Origin: JACTOJ01 sp032335695
GTDB lineage: Bacteria > Bacillota > Clostridia > Clostridiales > Clostridiaceae
Length of the DNA stretch: 64,000 nt
Assembly (NCBI RefSeq): GCF_032335695.1
Contig: NZ_JACTOJ010000005.1
Coordinates: forward strand, 186,001-250,000
Reading direction: 5' to 3'
Under the pieces are notes generated by a model. That model was not told the origin of the DNA and did not search any database. It worked only from the letters and a program-made list of their open reading frames with translations. The translations under genes were made by a program, and so were the position numbers. Positions 1-9,011 of this stretch are shown here, in pieces. Each line of letters starts with the position of its first letter. The stretch's first letter is position 1.

Positions 1-435
1 TGCTGTATCGCAGGACCATGCTGTTACAAATACTAACCATACCAGTAAATTTCCATGTAATTTCATATTTATTAGAGGTATAAAACTAAAAAATATGGAT
101 ACATATATAAAACCTAAAACTGTTAAACTCACATCAGTAATATTGTATTTTATATTAATTATCGGTATACATAGCATTAAAAAAGTAAACAGTACTAATA
201 TAGAGCTTAAATGAGCTACATTTCCATTTATAATAAGAAGAATATAATATAGAGCAGTAACTAAGTATCCACAATATTCTAATGGTTTATAACCTTTACT
301 TTTGGTAACCTTATAAAATTCATAAATACCTATCATTGACAAAGCAGCAATAAAAATCTGAAGAAAATACCCACCAAGAAGCACAAAAATGAAAAATGGT
401 GCTATAATAGCAGCACCTAAATATCTACTATTCAT
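1..435 (-). CDS. cdsA: phosphatidate cytidylyltransferase, 3' end cut by window
   Basis: The reading frame is open from an ATG at 435 down to base 1, giving the first 145 residues of a protein that continues outside the window. It is almost entirely hydrophobic, with several predicted membrane helices, and the last visible residues (VTAWSCDTAA) match the conserved aspartate-containing stretch of CdsA enzymes. CdsA makes CDP-diacylglycerol from phosphatidic acid and CTP in the membrane. The catalytic C-terminal signature lies outside the window. It follows uppS by 16 bp, the usual uppS-cdsA order of Firmicutes, so the two are probably cotranscribed. Confidence 0.85.
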   Translation of the reverse strand, partial: MNSRYLGAAIIAPFFIFVLLGGYFLQIFIAALSMIGIYEFYKVTKSKGYKPLEYCGYLVTALYYILLIINGNVAHLSSILVLFTFLMLCIPIINIKYNITDVSLTVLGFIYVSIFFSFIPLINMKLHGNLLVWLVFVTAWSCDTA

Positions 436-451
436 AAAAAATCCTCATTTC

Positions 452-1210
452 CTACTTTTTTACGCCACCAAAACGCCTATCCCTGTTTTGATAATCATAT
501 ATAACCTTATGTAAATCTTCTTTTTTGAAATCAGGCCAATATATGTCCGAAAACCATAATTCAGAATATGCAGATTGCCACAGCAGAAAATTGCTAAGTC
601 TCATCTCTCCGCTAGATCTTACTATGATATCCGGATCAGGCATATTAGCTGTATAAAGGTATTTTCCTATGATTTTTTCATCTATATCATTTTCCGTAAT
701 TTTATTAAGTCTAGCCTCTTTAACAATACTTTTCACAACATGAATTAGTTCATCTCTGCCACCATAATTTAGAGCCAAATTCATAATCACTCCAGTATTA
801 TTCTTGGTCCTTTCGTGAGCTTTTATAAGTTCAGCTTGACATTCCATTGGAAGCCTAGATATATCGCCTATAAAATTCACAACTACATTATTTTGGTGAA
901 GTTCTTTTACTTCATTTTTTAGATATTCCACCAAAAGCTTCATTAATGTATTAACTTCATCGGCAGGTCTGACCCAATTTTCAGTTGAAAAGGCATATAA
1001 AGTAAGATACTTTATACCAATATTATTACATTCTTTAACTATATCTCTTATAGCTTCAACTCCAGCTTTATGTCCAAAACTCCTTGGCAAATTTCTAGCC
1101 TTAGCCCATCTTCCATTACCATCCATAATAATAGCTATATGTTTTGGCAATTTACCCTTAATTTCTATATTACTTTCATTATTACTCTTTTTCCTAAATA
1201 ATTTCCACAT
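452..1210 (-). CDS. uppS: undecaprenyl diphosphate synthase
   Basis: A cis-prenyltransferase of 252 aa that adds isopentenyl units to farnesyl diphosphate to make the C55 carrier for peptidoglycan synthesis. The N-terminal signature MDGNGRWA places the catalytic aspartate at residue 30, and the conserved FSTENW and IVRSSGE-type motifs follow. The ATG at 1210 is preferred over an upstream GTG at 1219 because it lies 10 bases after an AAGGA ribosome site, which sits almost on top of the GTG. It lies downstream of frr after a hairpin and immediately upstream of cdsA. Confidence 0.95.
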   Translation of the reverse strand: MWKLFRKKSNNESNIEIKGKLPKHIAIIMDGNGRWAKARNLPRSFGHKAGVEAIRDIVKECNNIGIKYLTLYAFSTENWVRPADEVNTLMKLLVEYLKNEVKELHQNNVVVNFIGDISRLPMECQAELIKAHERTKNNTGVIMNLALNYGGRDELIHVVKSIVKEARLNKITENDIDEKIIGKYLYTANMPDPDIIVRSSGEMRLSNFLLWQSAYSELWFSDIYWPDFKKEDLHKVIYDYQNRDRRFGGVKK

Positions 1211-1248
1211 ACTCTTCACATCCTTATGGCAGGCTAATATAGATATAA

Positions 1249-1266
1249 AACCTGCTTTTGCAGGTT
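1249..1266 (-). terminator. hairpin terminator after frr
   Basis: A perfect 7-bp stem (AACCTGC/GCAGGTT) with a 4-base loop is followed on the minus strand by TTATATC. The T-run is short, so it may only partly stop transcription before uppS. Confidence 0.55.
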
Positions 1267-1270
1267 CTTA

Positions 1271-1828
1271 TTATACTGACATTATTTCTTTTTCTTTGGC
1301 ATCTATAGATTTATCAATTTCTTTTATATAGGAATCTGTTTTCTTTTGAATGTCATCTTCTGATTTTTTTAACTCGTCTTCAGATATGATTGAATCTTTC
1401 TTCAAAGCTTTTAATTTATCATTAGCGTCTCTTCTTATAGATCTCACAGCTACTTTTGTTTCTTCACCTGTCTTTTTCACTTGTTTTACTAAATTTTTTC
1501 TAGTTTCTTCTGTCAATTCTGGTATCACAAGTCTAATAACAGTACCATCATTTGTAGGATTTAAGCCTAAATCTGACTTTAAAATAGCTTTTTCAATGTC
1601 CTTAAGCGAATTCTTTTCCCAAGGCTGAATTAATATTATTCTTGGTTCTGGTGCTGAAACATTTGCTACTTGATTTATTGGCATCATACTACCATAATAT
1701 TCGACTTCCACTCTATCTAATATAGTAGGGTTTGCTCTTCCAGCTTTCATAGTTGAAAGATCTGATTTAAGAACAGCAATAGACTTTTTCATTTTTTCTT
1801 CAGACTTAGCAATTATATCCTTTACCAT
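1271..1828 (-). CDS. frr: ribosome recycling factor
   Basis: 185 aa, the standard length of RRF, which with EF-G splits the 70S ribosome after termination. The conserved LKAGRANP-type N-terminal motif, the central PELTEETRK segment and the VRSIRRDAN helix are all present. The ATG follows an AAGGAGG site. The gene sits 11 bp after pyrH in the universal tsf-pyrH-frr order. Confidence 0.97.
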   Translation of the reverse strand: MVKDIIAKSEEKMKKSIAVLKSDLSTMKAGRANPTILDRVEVEYYGSMMPINQVANVSAPEPRIILIQPWEKNSLKDIEKAILKSDLGLNPTNDGTVIRLVIPELTEETRKNLVKQVKKTGEETKVAVRSIRRDANDKLKALKKDSIISEDELKKSEDDIQKKTDSYIKEIDKSIDAKEKEIMSV

Positions 1829-1839
1829 GATTTTCCTCC

Positions 1840-2550
1840 TTATTCACCGCACACTAATGTGCCTATTTTATCTCCTATAGCAGCCCTTCTTATGTTACCT
1901 GGTTCATCTAATCCAAATACTAATATTGGTATATTATTATCCATACATAAGGAAGTAGCAGTAGAATCCATAACTTGAAGTCCTTTTTCTAAAACTTCTA
2001 TATATGATAGTTTATCATATTTAACTGCATCAGCATATTTATGAGGATCCTTAGTATAAACTCCGTCTACCTTTTTAGCCAAAAGAATTACTTCCGCTTC
2101 TATTTCTGCCGCTCTCAAAGCCGCTGTAGTATCCGTAGAAAAATAAGGATTTCCAGTTCCAGCTGCAAATATTACTACTCTTCCCTTTTCCAAATGTCTC
2201 ATAGCTCTTCTTCTTATGTAAGGTTCTGCAACTTCTTTCATTTCTATAGCAGTTTGTACTCTTGTCATAACACCTAATGATTCTAAAGAATCCTGTAGAG
2301 CCAAAGCATTTATACATGTGGCAAGCATTCCCATATAATCTGCAGTAGTTCTATCCATTCCTTCGCCGCTTCTACCTCTCCATATATTGCCGCCACCAAC
2401 TACAGCTCCAACTTCTATGCCCATGTCAACCAATTCTTTAATTTCCTGAGCTATTCTATTAGTAACATCAAAATCTATTCCAAATCCCTGTTCGCCACAT
2501 AATGATTCACCGGATAATTTAAGCATTATTCTCTTATACTTTGGATTCAT
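1840..2550 (-). CDS. pyrH: uridylate kinase
   Basis: 236 aa of the amino-acid-kinase fold. It phosphorylates UMP to UDP for RNA, nucleotide-sugar and pyrimidine synthesis. The N-terminal LKLSGESL phosphate-binding motif, the GGGNIWRG loop and the DSTATSLC segment near the C-terminus are characteristic. Bacterial PyrH is hexameric and usually controlled by GTP and UTP. It lies between tsf and frr, and a strong terminator separates it from tsf. Confidence 0.97.
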   Translation of the reverse strand: MNPKYKRIMLKLSGESLCGEQGFGIDFDVTNRIAQEIKELVDMGIEVGAVVGGGNIWRGRSGEGMDRTTADYMGMLATCINALALQDSLESLGVMTRVQTAIEMKEVAEPYIRRRAMRHLEKGRVVIFAAGTGNPYFSTDTTAALRAAEIEAEVILLAKKVDGVYTKDPHKYADAVKYDKLSYIEVLEKGLQVMDSTATSLCMDNNIPILVFGLDEPGNIRRAAIGDKIGTLVCGE

Positions 2551-2597
2551 TTATAATACCTCCATTTACTTTTTATAGAAAAAGGATTTTTTACCTT

Positions 2598-2627
2598 AAA
2601 AAAGAGAACACGCAGTGTTCTCTTTTT
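2598..2627 (-). terminator. strong intrinsic terminator after tsf
   Basis: A 13-14-bp stem with arms around GAGAACAC/GTGTTCTC and a 3-base loop runs directly into a T-run on the minus strand. It starts one base after the tsf stop codon. It should separate rpsB-tsf from pyrH-frr unless read through. Confidence 0.9.
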
Positions 2628-3551
2628 CTATTTAACCTGCTGCATTTGTTTTTTAACTTCTTCAGCAAAGTCTTCCTCAACCTTTTCTATACCTTCGCCT
2701 CTTTCGAATCTTACAAATTTATTTATAGTTATTGAAGATCCTACTTCTTTTGATTTTTCTTGAAGATATTTCGTAATTGTGTAATCAGGGTTCTTTACCC
2801 ATACTTGGTCAACTAAACAAACTTCTTTGTAGTATTTCTGTACTCTTCCTTCAACCATTTTTTCAACAATTTTTTCTGGTTTTCCTTCATTTAAGGCTTG
2901 CACTCTATAGATTTCTTTTTCCTTCTCAAGAGTTTCTGCATTAACTGAACTTCTGTCTAAGAAAAGAGGATTCGCAGCTGCTACGTGCATAGCAATATCC
3001 TTAGCTACTTCCCTTAATACATTACTTTCAGCTTCGCATGCAAGTTCAACAAGAACTCCAATTCTTCCACCGCCATGAACGTAGCTTTGAATTATTCCTC
3101 TATCAATAGATAATCTTTCAAATCTTCTAACATTCATGTTTTCGCCTAATTTTGCAATCATAGCTGTAACGGCATCTTTAATAGTTACACTGTTATCTGC
3201 TATATATTTTTCTTCTACAAATTCCTCAACAGATTTTGAAGATGTGATTGCAGCCTGATTTGAAAGATTCTTAGCAAATGCAACAAAATCCTCATTTGCT
3301 GCAACGAAGTCTGTTTCACAGTTAAATTCAACTATACCAGCACTTTTTCCATCCTCTGCCACATATGTATCAACAATACCTTCAGCAGCTACTCTTCCAG
3401 CTTTTTTAGCTGCAGCAGCAAGGCCCTTTTCTCTTAGTACTTCAACTGCCTTATCCATATCTCCATCAGCAGCAGTTAGAGCCTTCTTGCAGTCCATCAT
3501 ACCTGCTCCAGTTCTTTCTCTTAGTTCTTTAACAGCTTGTGCAGTAATCAT
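2628..3551 (-). CDS. tsf: translation elongation factor Ts
   Basis: 307 aa, the guanine-nucleotide exchange factor for EF-Tu. The N-terminal UBA-like region contains the diagnostic LRERTGAGMMDCKKAL motif (about residues 10-25), and the core includes the NCETDFVAAN motif. Length and domain order are typical. It is downstream of rpsB with a weak hairpin in the 71-bp gap, the classic rpsB-tsf unit. Confidence 0.97.
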   Translation of the reverse strand: MITAQAVKELRERTGAGMMDCKKALTAADGDMDKAVEVLREKGLAAAAKKAGRVAAEGIVDTYVAEDGKSAGIVEFNCETDFVAANEDFVAFAKNLSNQAAITSSKSVEEFVEEKYIADNSVTIKDAVTAMIAKLGENMNVRRFERLSIDRGIIQSYVHGGGRIGVLVELACEAESNVLREVAKDIAMHVAAANPLFLDRSSVNAETLEKEKEIYRVQALNEGKPEKIVEKMVEGRVQKYYKEVCLVDQVWVKNPDYTITKYLQEKSKEVGSSITINKFVRFERGEGIEKVEEDFAEEVKKQMQQVK

Positions 3552-3583
3552 TAATACTCCTCCTAAATAATAAGTTAATTTAA

Positions 3584-3613
3584 AAGGTAAATGGATTTTA
3601 ATCCACCTACCTT
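3584..3613 (-). terminator. weak hairpin between rpsB and tsf
   Basis: Arms AAGGTA/TACCTT and TGGAT/ATCCA form an interrupted 11-bp stem, followed on the minus strand by TTTAAATT. It probably attenuates transcription or protects the rpsB 3' end; it is too weak to be a certain full terminator. Confidence 0.45.
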
Positions 3614-3622
3614 AATTAAGAA

Positions 3623-4324
3623 TTACTCAGCTAATTGTTCGCCCTGTCTTCCCTCAATGATAGCATCAGCAATTTTAGCAGTTATAAGTTTAACAGCTCT
3701 TATAGCATCATCATTACCAGGAATTACATAATCTATTTCATCAGGATCACAGTTAGTATCTACAATCGCTACAACTGGTATACCTAAAATCTTTGCTTCT
3801 GATATAGCATTTCTTTCTTTTCTTGGATCAACTACAAATAAAGCTCCTATATTATTATCTGCCATATTTTTAATTCCACCAAGGTTCTTTTCAAGATCTT
3901 CTTGTTCTTTTTTAAGCTTTATAACTTCTTTCTTAGGTAGTACTTGGAATGTACCATCCTCTTCCATTTTCTTAAGATCCTCTAGCTTATTGATTCTTGT
4001 CTTGATAGTTTTAAAGTTTGTAAGCATTCCGCCTAACCATCTGTTTTTAACATAATGCATTCCAGATCTTATAGCTTCTTCCTCTATAGCTTCTTGCGCT
4101 TGTTTCTTTGTACCTACGAAAAGCACATCCTTTCCCTCAGCAGAAACTGATTTAACAAAATCATAAGCGTTTTCAATCTTCTTTACAGTTTTCTGTAAAT
4201 CGATAATATATATACCGTTTCTTTCTGTAAAGATATAAGGAGCCATCTTAGGGTTCCATCTTCTTGTTTGATGTCCAAAGTGAACACCAGCTTCTAATAA
4301 CTGTTTCATTGATATAACTGACAT
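3623..4324 (-). CDS. rpsB: 30S ribosomal protein S2
   Basis: 233 aa with the S2 signatures: the N-terminal LLEAGVHFGHQTRRWNP motif and the conserved VDTNCDPD stretch near the C-terminus. S2 joins late in 30S assembly and helps recruit S1 or mRNA. The ATG follows a GGAGG site. A consensus promoter and a leader of about 95 nt lie upstream, as expected for a gene under translational feedback. Confidence 0.97.
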   Translation of the reverse strand: MSVISMKQLLEAGVHFGHQTRRWNPKMAPYIFTERNGIYIIDLQKTVKKIENAYDFVKSVSAEGKDVLFVGTKKQAQEAIEEEAIRSGMHYVKNRWLGGMLTNFKTIKTRINKLEDLKKMEEDGTFQVLPKKEVIKLKKEQEDLEKNLGGIKNMADNNIGALFVVDPRKERNAISEAKILGIPVVAIVDTNCDPDEIDYVIPGNDDAIRAVKLITAKIADAIIEGRQGEQLAE

Positions 4325-4455
4325 TTTTTACCTCCTAGGTTTTACCTCCATTATCTTCATGCTTACACTGCACCATACGGCACCTCAGTATAAATTAGAT
4401 AATGTGTGTATTTTTCTTACTTTCGTAGTATAACATAAGTATTATTTTCATTCAA
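4325..4455 (-). promoter_or_regulatory. rpsB promoter and long 5' leader
   Basis: On the minus strand TTGAAT (4450-4455), a 17-bp spacer and TATACT (4427-4432) form a near-consensus sigma-A promoter. Transcription would begin near 4420, leaving a leader of about 95 nt before the S2 start. The leader includes a GC-richer patch with the words GGTGCCG and GGTGCAG, which could form part of an autoregulatory S2-binding structure. That role is inferred only. Confidence 0.65.
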
Positions 4456-4481
4456 TAATTTTTTATAAAATATATCGATTT

Positions 4482-5255
4482 TTAATTAATTTTTTCTAGC
4501 TCGTCCATTAATTTATCATTTAATATTTTAATGTGAGTTCCCTTCATTCCTAATGATCTAGATTCTATTACTCCAGCACTTTCAAATTTTCTTAAAGCAT
4601 TTACAATTACAGATCTTGTTATTCCTACCTTGTCCGCAATTTTGGAAGCAACAAGTAATCCCTCATCTCCATCTAATTCATTAAATATGTGCTCTACTGC
4701 TTCTAATTCCGAATAAGATAATGTTCCTATTGCTAACTGCACAATAGCCTTTTTTCTTGCTTCTTCTTCAATCTCATCATTTTTAGCTCTTAATATTTCA
4801 AGACCGACTATAGTTGCACTGTACTCTGCAAGTACTAAATCATCATCAGTAAAAGGTTCCCCAAATCTAGCCAAAACTAAAGTTCCTAATCTTTCTCTGT
4901 TACCAATTATAGGCACTATAGTTGAAAGCTTATTATCCACATCACATGCTTCACTATCTAGGAATACGCAGTTTTGCTTATTTAATTGATTAGCTATTGA
5001 TTCATTAACTGACAATAATTCATTATTATATGAATCTGGAAATCTCATATCGCTAATAATTTTATTTTTTACAGTTTCACATTCAAATCCGCCTGAAAAG
5101 TTATATCCCAACACTTTTCCCTTTCTGCTAACTACATATACATTACATGACAATACTTCGCTTAAAAGCTTGCATATATCGTTAAATACCACGGGCTCAG
5201 TGCCTGATTTTTGCAATATCTTATTTAGTTTTCTAGTCTTTTCTAATAATGACAT
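4482..5255 (-). CDS. codY: GTP- and branched-chain-amino-acid-sensing repressor CodY
   Basis: 257 aa, close to the 259 aa of B. subtilis CodY. The N-terminal GAF domain (about 1-155) binds isoleucine and valine in this family, and the C-terminal winged helix carries the signature ASKIADKVGITRSVIVNAL (about 205-223). CodY represses nutrient-uptake, biosynthesis and stationary-phase genes when amino acids and GTP are high. It follows topA, as in most Firmicutes, but has its own promoter and two possible CodY sites upstream, suggesting autoregulation. Confidence 0.96.
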   Translation of the reverse strand: MSLLEKTRKLNKILQKSGTEPVVFNDICKLLSEVLSCNVYVVSRKGKVLGYNFSGGFECETVKNKIISDMRFPDSYNNELLSVNESIANQLNKQNCVFLDSEACDVDNKLSTIVPIIGNRERLGTLVLARFGEPFTDDDLVLAEYSATIVGLEILRAKNDEIEEEARKKAIVQLAIGTLSYSELEAVEHIFNELDGDEGLLVASKIADKVGITRSVIVNALRKFESAGVIESRSLGMKGTHIKILNDKLMDELEKIN

Positions 5256-5301
5256 GCTTAATACCTCCTAATTACTTATATGTTCCCGCAAATCAATTTC
5301 G

Positions 5302-5334
5302 AATTGTTGAAAAATTATAAAATTTCAGAATTGT
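5302..5334. promoter_or_regulatory. two candidate CodY-binding sites upstream of codY
   Basis: The 15-mers at 5302-5316 (AATTGTTGAAAAATT) and 5320-5334 (AAATTTCAGAATTGT) each match the CodY consensus AATTTTCWGAAAATT with four mismatches. They lie downstream of the proposed codY start site, where bound CodY could block elongation. In AT-rich DNA such matches also arise by chance. Confidence 0.4.
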
Positions 5335-5351
5335 TCCGTATCACCTAAAAT

Positions 5352-5380
5352 ATAATAACATACGCCTTTTTATTTTTCAA
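5352..5380 (-). promoter_or_regulatory. codY promoter
   Basis: Minus-strand TTGAAA (5375-5380), a 17-bp spacer and TATTAT (5352-5357) fit a sigma-A promoter in the gap between topA and codY, giving a leader of about 90 nt. Confidence 0.6.
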
Positions 5381-5405
5381 CATTATTTTTTCTTTATTGA
5401 CATTG

Positions 5406-7481
5406 CTATTCTTTATTTGTATATTTGCATTCATTATTAGAGCAAACTAAATAATCTCCTTTAGTCTTACTATACTTTTTAACCATAATATTGCCACATT
5501 TAGGACATTTTTCATTGGTAGGCTCAAACCAACTTACAAAATCACAATTTGGATAATTAGCACATCCATAGAATTTTTTGCCCTTCTTGCTTCTTTTGCC
5601 CAGTATTTTTCCTCCGCATTTTGGACACTTTGCATCTATTTCCTCTACAATTGGTTTTGTATTTTTACACTCTGGATATCCAGGGCAAGCCAAAAATTCT
5701 CCGAATCTTCCCTGCTTTATAACCATCATTCGGCCACACTTATCACATTTTACGTCACTTACTCTATCTTCTATGGTTATTTTATTTATTTCTTTTTCTG
5801 CGTTATCTATACTAATCTTTAGTGGTTCAAAAAAATCCGAAACTATTTTTTGCCACTTCTCTCTGCCTTCTTCAACATTATCTAACTTGTTCTCCAATTC
5901 AGCTGTAAATTCTACATCAACTATTTTTTTAAAATGTTCACACATTATACTATTAACTATATTTCCAAGTTCTGTTGGAGATATAGTTTTTTTATTGCGT
6001 TCTACATATTTTCTTTCAAGTAATGTAGTTATAATAGGAGCATAAGTACTTGGCCTTCCTATACCGTTTTCTTCTAAAGTTTTAACTAAGGAAGCTTCTG
6101 TAAATCTAGCTGGAGGTTGAGTAAAATGCTGTGCACCATCTAATTTAACTTTATCTAACCTTTCCTCTTGCTCCAAATCAGGTATTTTAGTGCTTTCTTC
6201 TTCTTCTTCCATTAAATATTCATAAACTTTCATAAATCCATCAAATTTAATTTTTGAACCTGTTGCTCTAAATCCATAATCTCCATTCACTACTTCTACT
6301 GATTTCATATCTATTACGCAGGATGACATCTGACTAGCAATAAATCTATTCCATATAAGGTTATATAACTTATACTGATCCGAATTTAAACTTTCTTTTA
6401 TGTCTTCTGGAGCTAACTCTACGTATGTTGGTCTAATACCCTCATGAGCATCTTGAATATTTTTCTTACTTTTGTATGTTCTGGGGGATTTAGGAACATA
6501 TGCTTCTCCAAATTTTCCGTTTACATATTCGGCTGTAGTTTTTTGTGCTTCATCCGATATACGTACTGAATCTGTTCTCATATATGTAATAAGTCCCAGC
6601 ATACCTTTCCCTTTTATTTCTATTCCTTCATACAATTGCTGAGCTACAGACATAGTCTTCTTGGTAGCAAAATTAAGTTTTCTGTTAGCATCTTGCTGGA
6701 GTGTACTAGTAGTAAAGGGCGGTAAAGGATTCTTATTTTTTTCGCTGCTTTTTATACTCTTAACTGCGAATTCACCAAGTTCTAACTCTTTTATTATATT
6801 ATTATTTTGCTCCTCATTTAAAACTTCTATTTTCTTTCCTTTATAAGTAGTCATTTTTACATTAATTTTATCATTATTATTAATCTTTTTTAATGTACAT
6901 TCAATTGTCCAATATTCCTTAGGTATAAATTTATTTATTTCATTCTCACGGTCACAAATCATCTTTAATGCTACTGACTGAACTCTTCCTGCACTTAATC
7001 CCCACTTAACCTTTCTCCAAAGTATAGGGCTTATTTCATATCCTACAAGTCTATCAAGTATTCTTCTAGCTTGCTGTGCGTCAACAAGACTTTCATTAAT
7101 TTGTCTTGGCTTTTTAATAGCATTTTTTACGGCATTTTTAGTTATTTCATTAAATTCTATTCTACACAATTCTTTTTGATCTATGTTTAGTGCTTTTGCT
7201 AAATGCCAAGATATAGCCTCACCTTCTCTATCAGGGTCGGTAGCGAGATAAATTTTTTCACTTTTTTTAGCAGCTCTCTTTAATTTATCTAAAAGCTCAC
7301 CTTTTCCTCTTATAGTTATATACTTTGGTGCATATTCATTTTCTATATCTACTCCAAGCTGGCTTCTAGGTAAATCTCTTATATGTCCCATAGACGCCTC
7401 TACCGTAAATGTACTTCCTAAATATTTTTTTATAGTTTTTGCCTTTGCAGGTGACTCCACAATAACTAGTTTATTTCCCAT
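5406..7481 (-). CDS. topA: DNA topoisomerase I
   Basis: 691 aa from the ATG at 7481, matching the usual length of Bacillus TopA. This type IA enzyme relaxes negative supercoils through a covalent tyrosine link. The Toprim domain opens with LVIVESPAKAKTIKKYLG, the DPDREGEAI motif binds magnesium, and the active-site motif YMRTDSVRIS lies near residue 300. The C-terminus has three four-cysteine zinc motifs. The start is uncertain: a TTG at 7496 is in frame, and the GGGGGTG ribosome site is 32 bases from the ATG with a hairpin between. It lies between dprA and codY. Confidence 0.95.
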   Translation of the reverse strand: MGNKLVIVESPAKAKTIKKYLGSTFTVEASMGHIRDLPRSQLGVDIENEYAPKYITIRGKGELLDKLKRAAKKSEKIYLATDPDREGEAISWHLAKALNIDQKELCRIEFNEITKNAVKNAIKKPRQINESLVDAQQARRILDRLVGYEISPILWRKVKWGLSAGRVQSVALKMICDRENEINKFIPKEYWTIECTLKKINNNDKINVKMTTYKGKKIEVLNEEQNNNIIKELELGEFAVKSIKSSEKNKNPLPPFTTSTLQQDANRKLNFATKKTMSVAQQLYEGIEIKGKGMLGLITYMRTDSVRISDEAQKTTAEYVNGKFGEAYVPKSPRTYKSKKNIQDAHEGIRPTYVELAPEDIKESLNSDQYKLYNLIWNRFIASQMSSCVIDMKSVEVVNGDYGFRATGSKIKFDGFMKVYEYLMEEEEESTKIPDLEQEERLDKVKLDGAQHFTQPPARFTEASLVKTLEENGIGRPSTYAPIITTLLERKYVERNKKTISPTELGNIVNSIMCEHFKKIVDVEFTAELENKLDNVEEGREKWQKIVSDFFEPLKISIDNAEKEINKITIEDRVSDVKCDKCGRMMVIKQGRFGEFLACPGYPECKNTKPIVEEIDAKCPKCGGKILGKRSKKGKKFYGCANYPNCDFVSWFEPTNEKCPKCGNIMVKKYSKTKGDYLVCSNNECKYTNKE

Positions 7482-7487
7482 AATTAT

Positions 7488-7520
7488 CTTCAGCAAAATG
7501 TTTACTGAAGTTACACCCCC
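7488..7520 (-). promoter_or_regulatory. hairpin between ribosome site and topA start
   Basis: GGGGGTG (7514-7520) is followed by an inverted repeat CTTCAG (505-510)/CTGAAG (488-493) within 7488-7510. If the stem forms, the distance from ribosome site to the ATG at 7481 shrinks from 32 to about 9 unpaired bases, an optimal spacing. Confidence 0.45.
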
Positions 7521-7539
7521 TTATGTTAATATTTATATT

Positions 7540-8610
7540 CTACAAATCATTAATTCTAACATAATAGCATCCTGAAATGCATCTAATAACATTTCCAAGT
7601 TGCATTTCCAATAATAACGCATATAATAGCTTAATGTCAATATTGGTTATTCTTATTATATCATCTATATGCATTGGCGTATCAGTTAATACGCTGTATA
7701 TTTTCTTCACATCTCCTTTGATTATATTATTTTTAAAATTATTATTGCCAGTTTTATTTAAATTCAAAAGTTCTAATAAGTCATCAATGCTGCAAAACGG
7801 AGCTCCTCCATCTTTCAAAATTTTATTGCACCCTATACTTTGTGTAGAAAAAATGGAACCAGGTACAGCTAAAACATCTTTTCCCATATCTAAGGCAATA
7901 GAAGCAGTTATCAAAGATCCGCTTTTTTCAGATGCTTCAACTACGACTACTGCGTCACTGAGAGCGCTTATTATCCTATTCCTTGCTGGAAAATTACCTG
8001 CATAAGGTGGAGTTTTTAAAGTAAACTCACTTATTATGCAACCTTTTTCTTTAATGCTTTCATATAAACCTCTATTTTGATATGGGTAAATAACATCGAT
8101 TCCACTTCCCAAAACGGCTACAGTATTTCCTCCATTTTCTAAGCATGTTTTATGTGCAATACCATCTATTCCCTTAGCCATACCGCTTATTATATTCACA
8201 CCAAGCTGAGCTAACTCTCTAGATATATATCTTGTGGCATCTATTCCATAATTTGTGCATTTTCTTGATCCAACAATCGCTACATTTTTATTAGTACTAA
8301 GCTTATCTAAATTTCCATAATAATATATTATATATGGAGGATCCATTAGCTGCTTTAACGTCATTGGATATTCTTCATCCGTGTAGCATAATAATTTAAT
8401 TCCTTTTTCTTGTATTTTATCATACAATTTTTCAATTTCAATCATATTTGTATGTTGTCTCATAATTTTAAATACTTTATCTTCATACATAGCATCATTT
8501 TTCAGTAAAAATTCATAAATATTTTGTGCATTTATGTAATTTTCAATAAGTTTTTTCTTTATACTATTAGATATAGATATATTACCAAACCATAAATCAT
8601 ATAAATTCAA
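7540..8610 (-). CDS. dprA: DNA processing protein DprA (Smf)
   Basis: 356 aa. In the DprA family the Rossmann-like domain binds incoming single-stranded DNA and loads RecA during transformation. Visible hallmarks are VAIVGSRKCTNYG (about residue 110), the SGMAKGIDGIAH loop and the FPARNRIISALSD motif, followed by a C-terminal winged-helix-like segment. The start is a TTG at 8610 behind GGAGTGGTG. It is encoded between yraN and topA, and comM, another competence-linked gene, lies close by on the other strand. Confidence 0.95.
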   Translation of the reverse strand: MNLYDLWFGNISISNSIKKKLIENYINAQNIYEFLLKNDAMYEDKVFKIMRQHTNMIEIEKLYDKIQEKGIKLLCYTDEEYPMTLKQLMDPPYIIYYYGNLDKLSTNKNVAIVGSRKCTNYGIDATRYISRELAQLGVNIISGMAKGIDGIAHKTCLENGGNTVAVLGSGIDVIYPYQNRGLYESIKEKGCIISEFTLKTPPYAGNFPARNRIISALSDAVVVVEASEKSGSLITASIALDMGKDVLAVPGSIFSTQSIGCNKILKDGGAPFCSIDDLLELLNLNKTGNNNFKNNIIKGDVKKIYSVLTDTPMHIDDIIRITNIDIKLLYALLLEMQLGNVIRCISGCYYVRINDL

Positions 8611-8651
8611 TTTATCACCACTCCTTTAAATCAAAACATTCCTATTTTATA

Positions 8652-9011
8652 TTAAAAAATGTTTTTAATATGATTAATAATAAAATTGTCGTTATCATAA
8701 TTTAATACTATTTCTATTAAATCAAACTCTACATTAGTTTTAAAAAATTTATATTCATAAATATATTGCTGAGTAGTGGTAATTATATTTTGCATTTTTA
8801 TTTTATTAATACATTCGCTTGGAAATCCAAATTTTAATGAATACCTGCTTTTTACTTCAAATATATGTAGCACCTTATCCTTTAAAGCTATTATGTCTAT
8901 TTCTCCAAACCTAGTTCTATAATTTCTACATAATATCTTATATTCATTCTGGATTAAATAATTACAGGCTAATCCTTCTCCGTAATCACCTATAATTTTA
9001 TTATTGCCCAT
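8652..9011 (-). CDS. UPF0102/YraN family nuclease-like protein
   Basis: 119 aa. The family has a restriction-endonuclease-like fold. The conserved motifs are visible: GEGLACNYL near the N-terminus, NYRTRFGEIDIIA and FEVKSR, the E-D-ExK pattern expected of a metal-dependent nuclease. No cellular substrate is firmly established. It starts with an ATG after GAGGTG and sits next to dprA, the usual place for this family. Confidence 0.88.
   Translation of the reverse strand: MGNNKIIGDYGEGLACNYLIQNEYKILCRNYRTRFGEIDIIALKDKVLHIFEVKSRYSLKFGFPSECINKIKMQNIITTTQQYIYEYKFFKTNVEFDLIEIVLNYDNDNFIINHIKNIF

Noticed and set aside
5578..6045. 155-aa plus-strand frame opposite topA
   Set aside because: Antisense shadow of the zinc-finger part of topA; composition reflects its codon usage.
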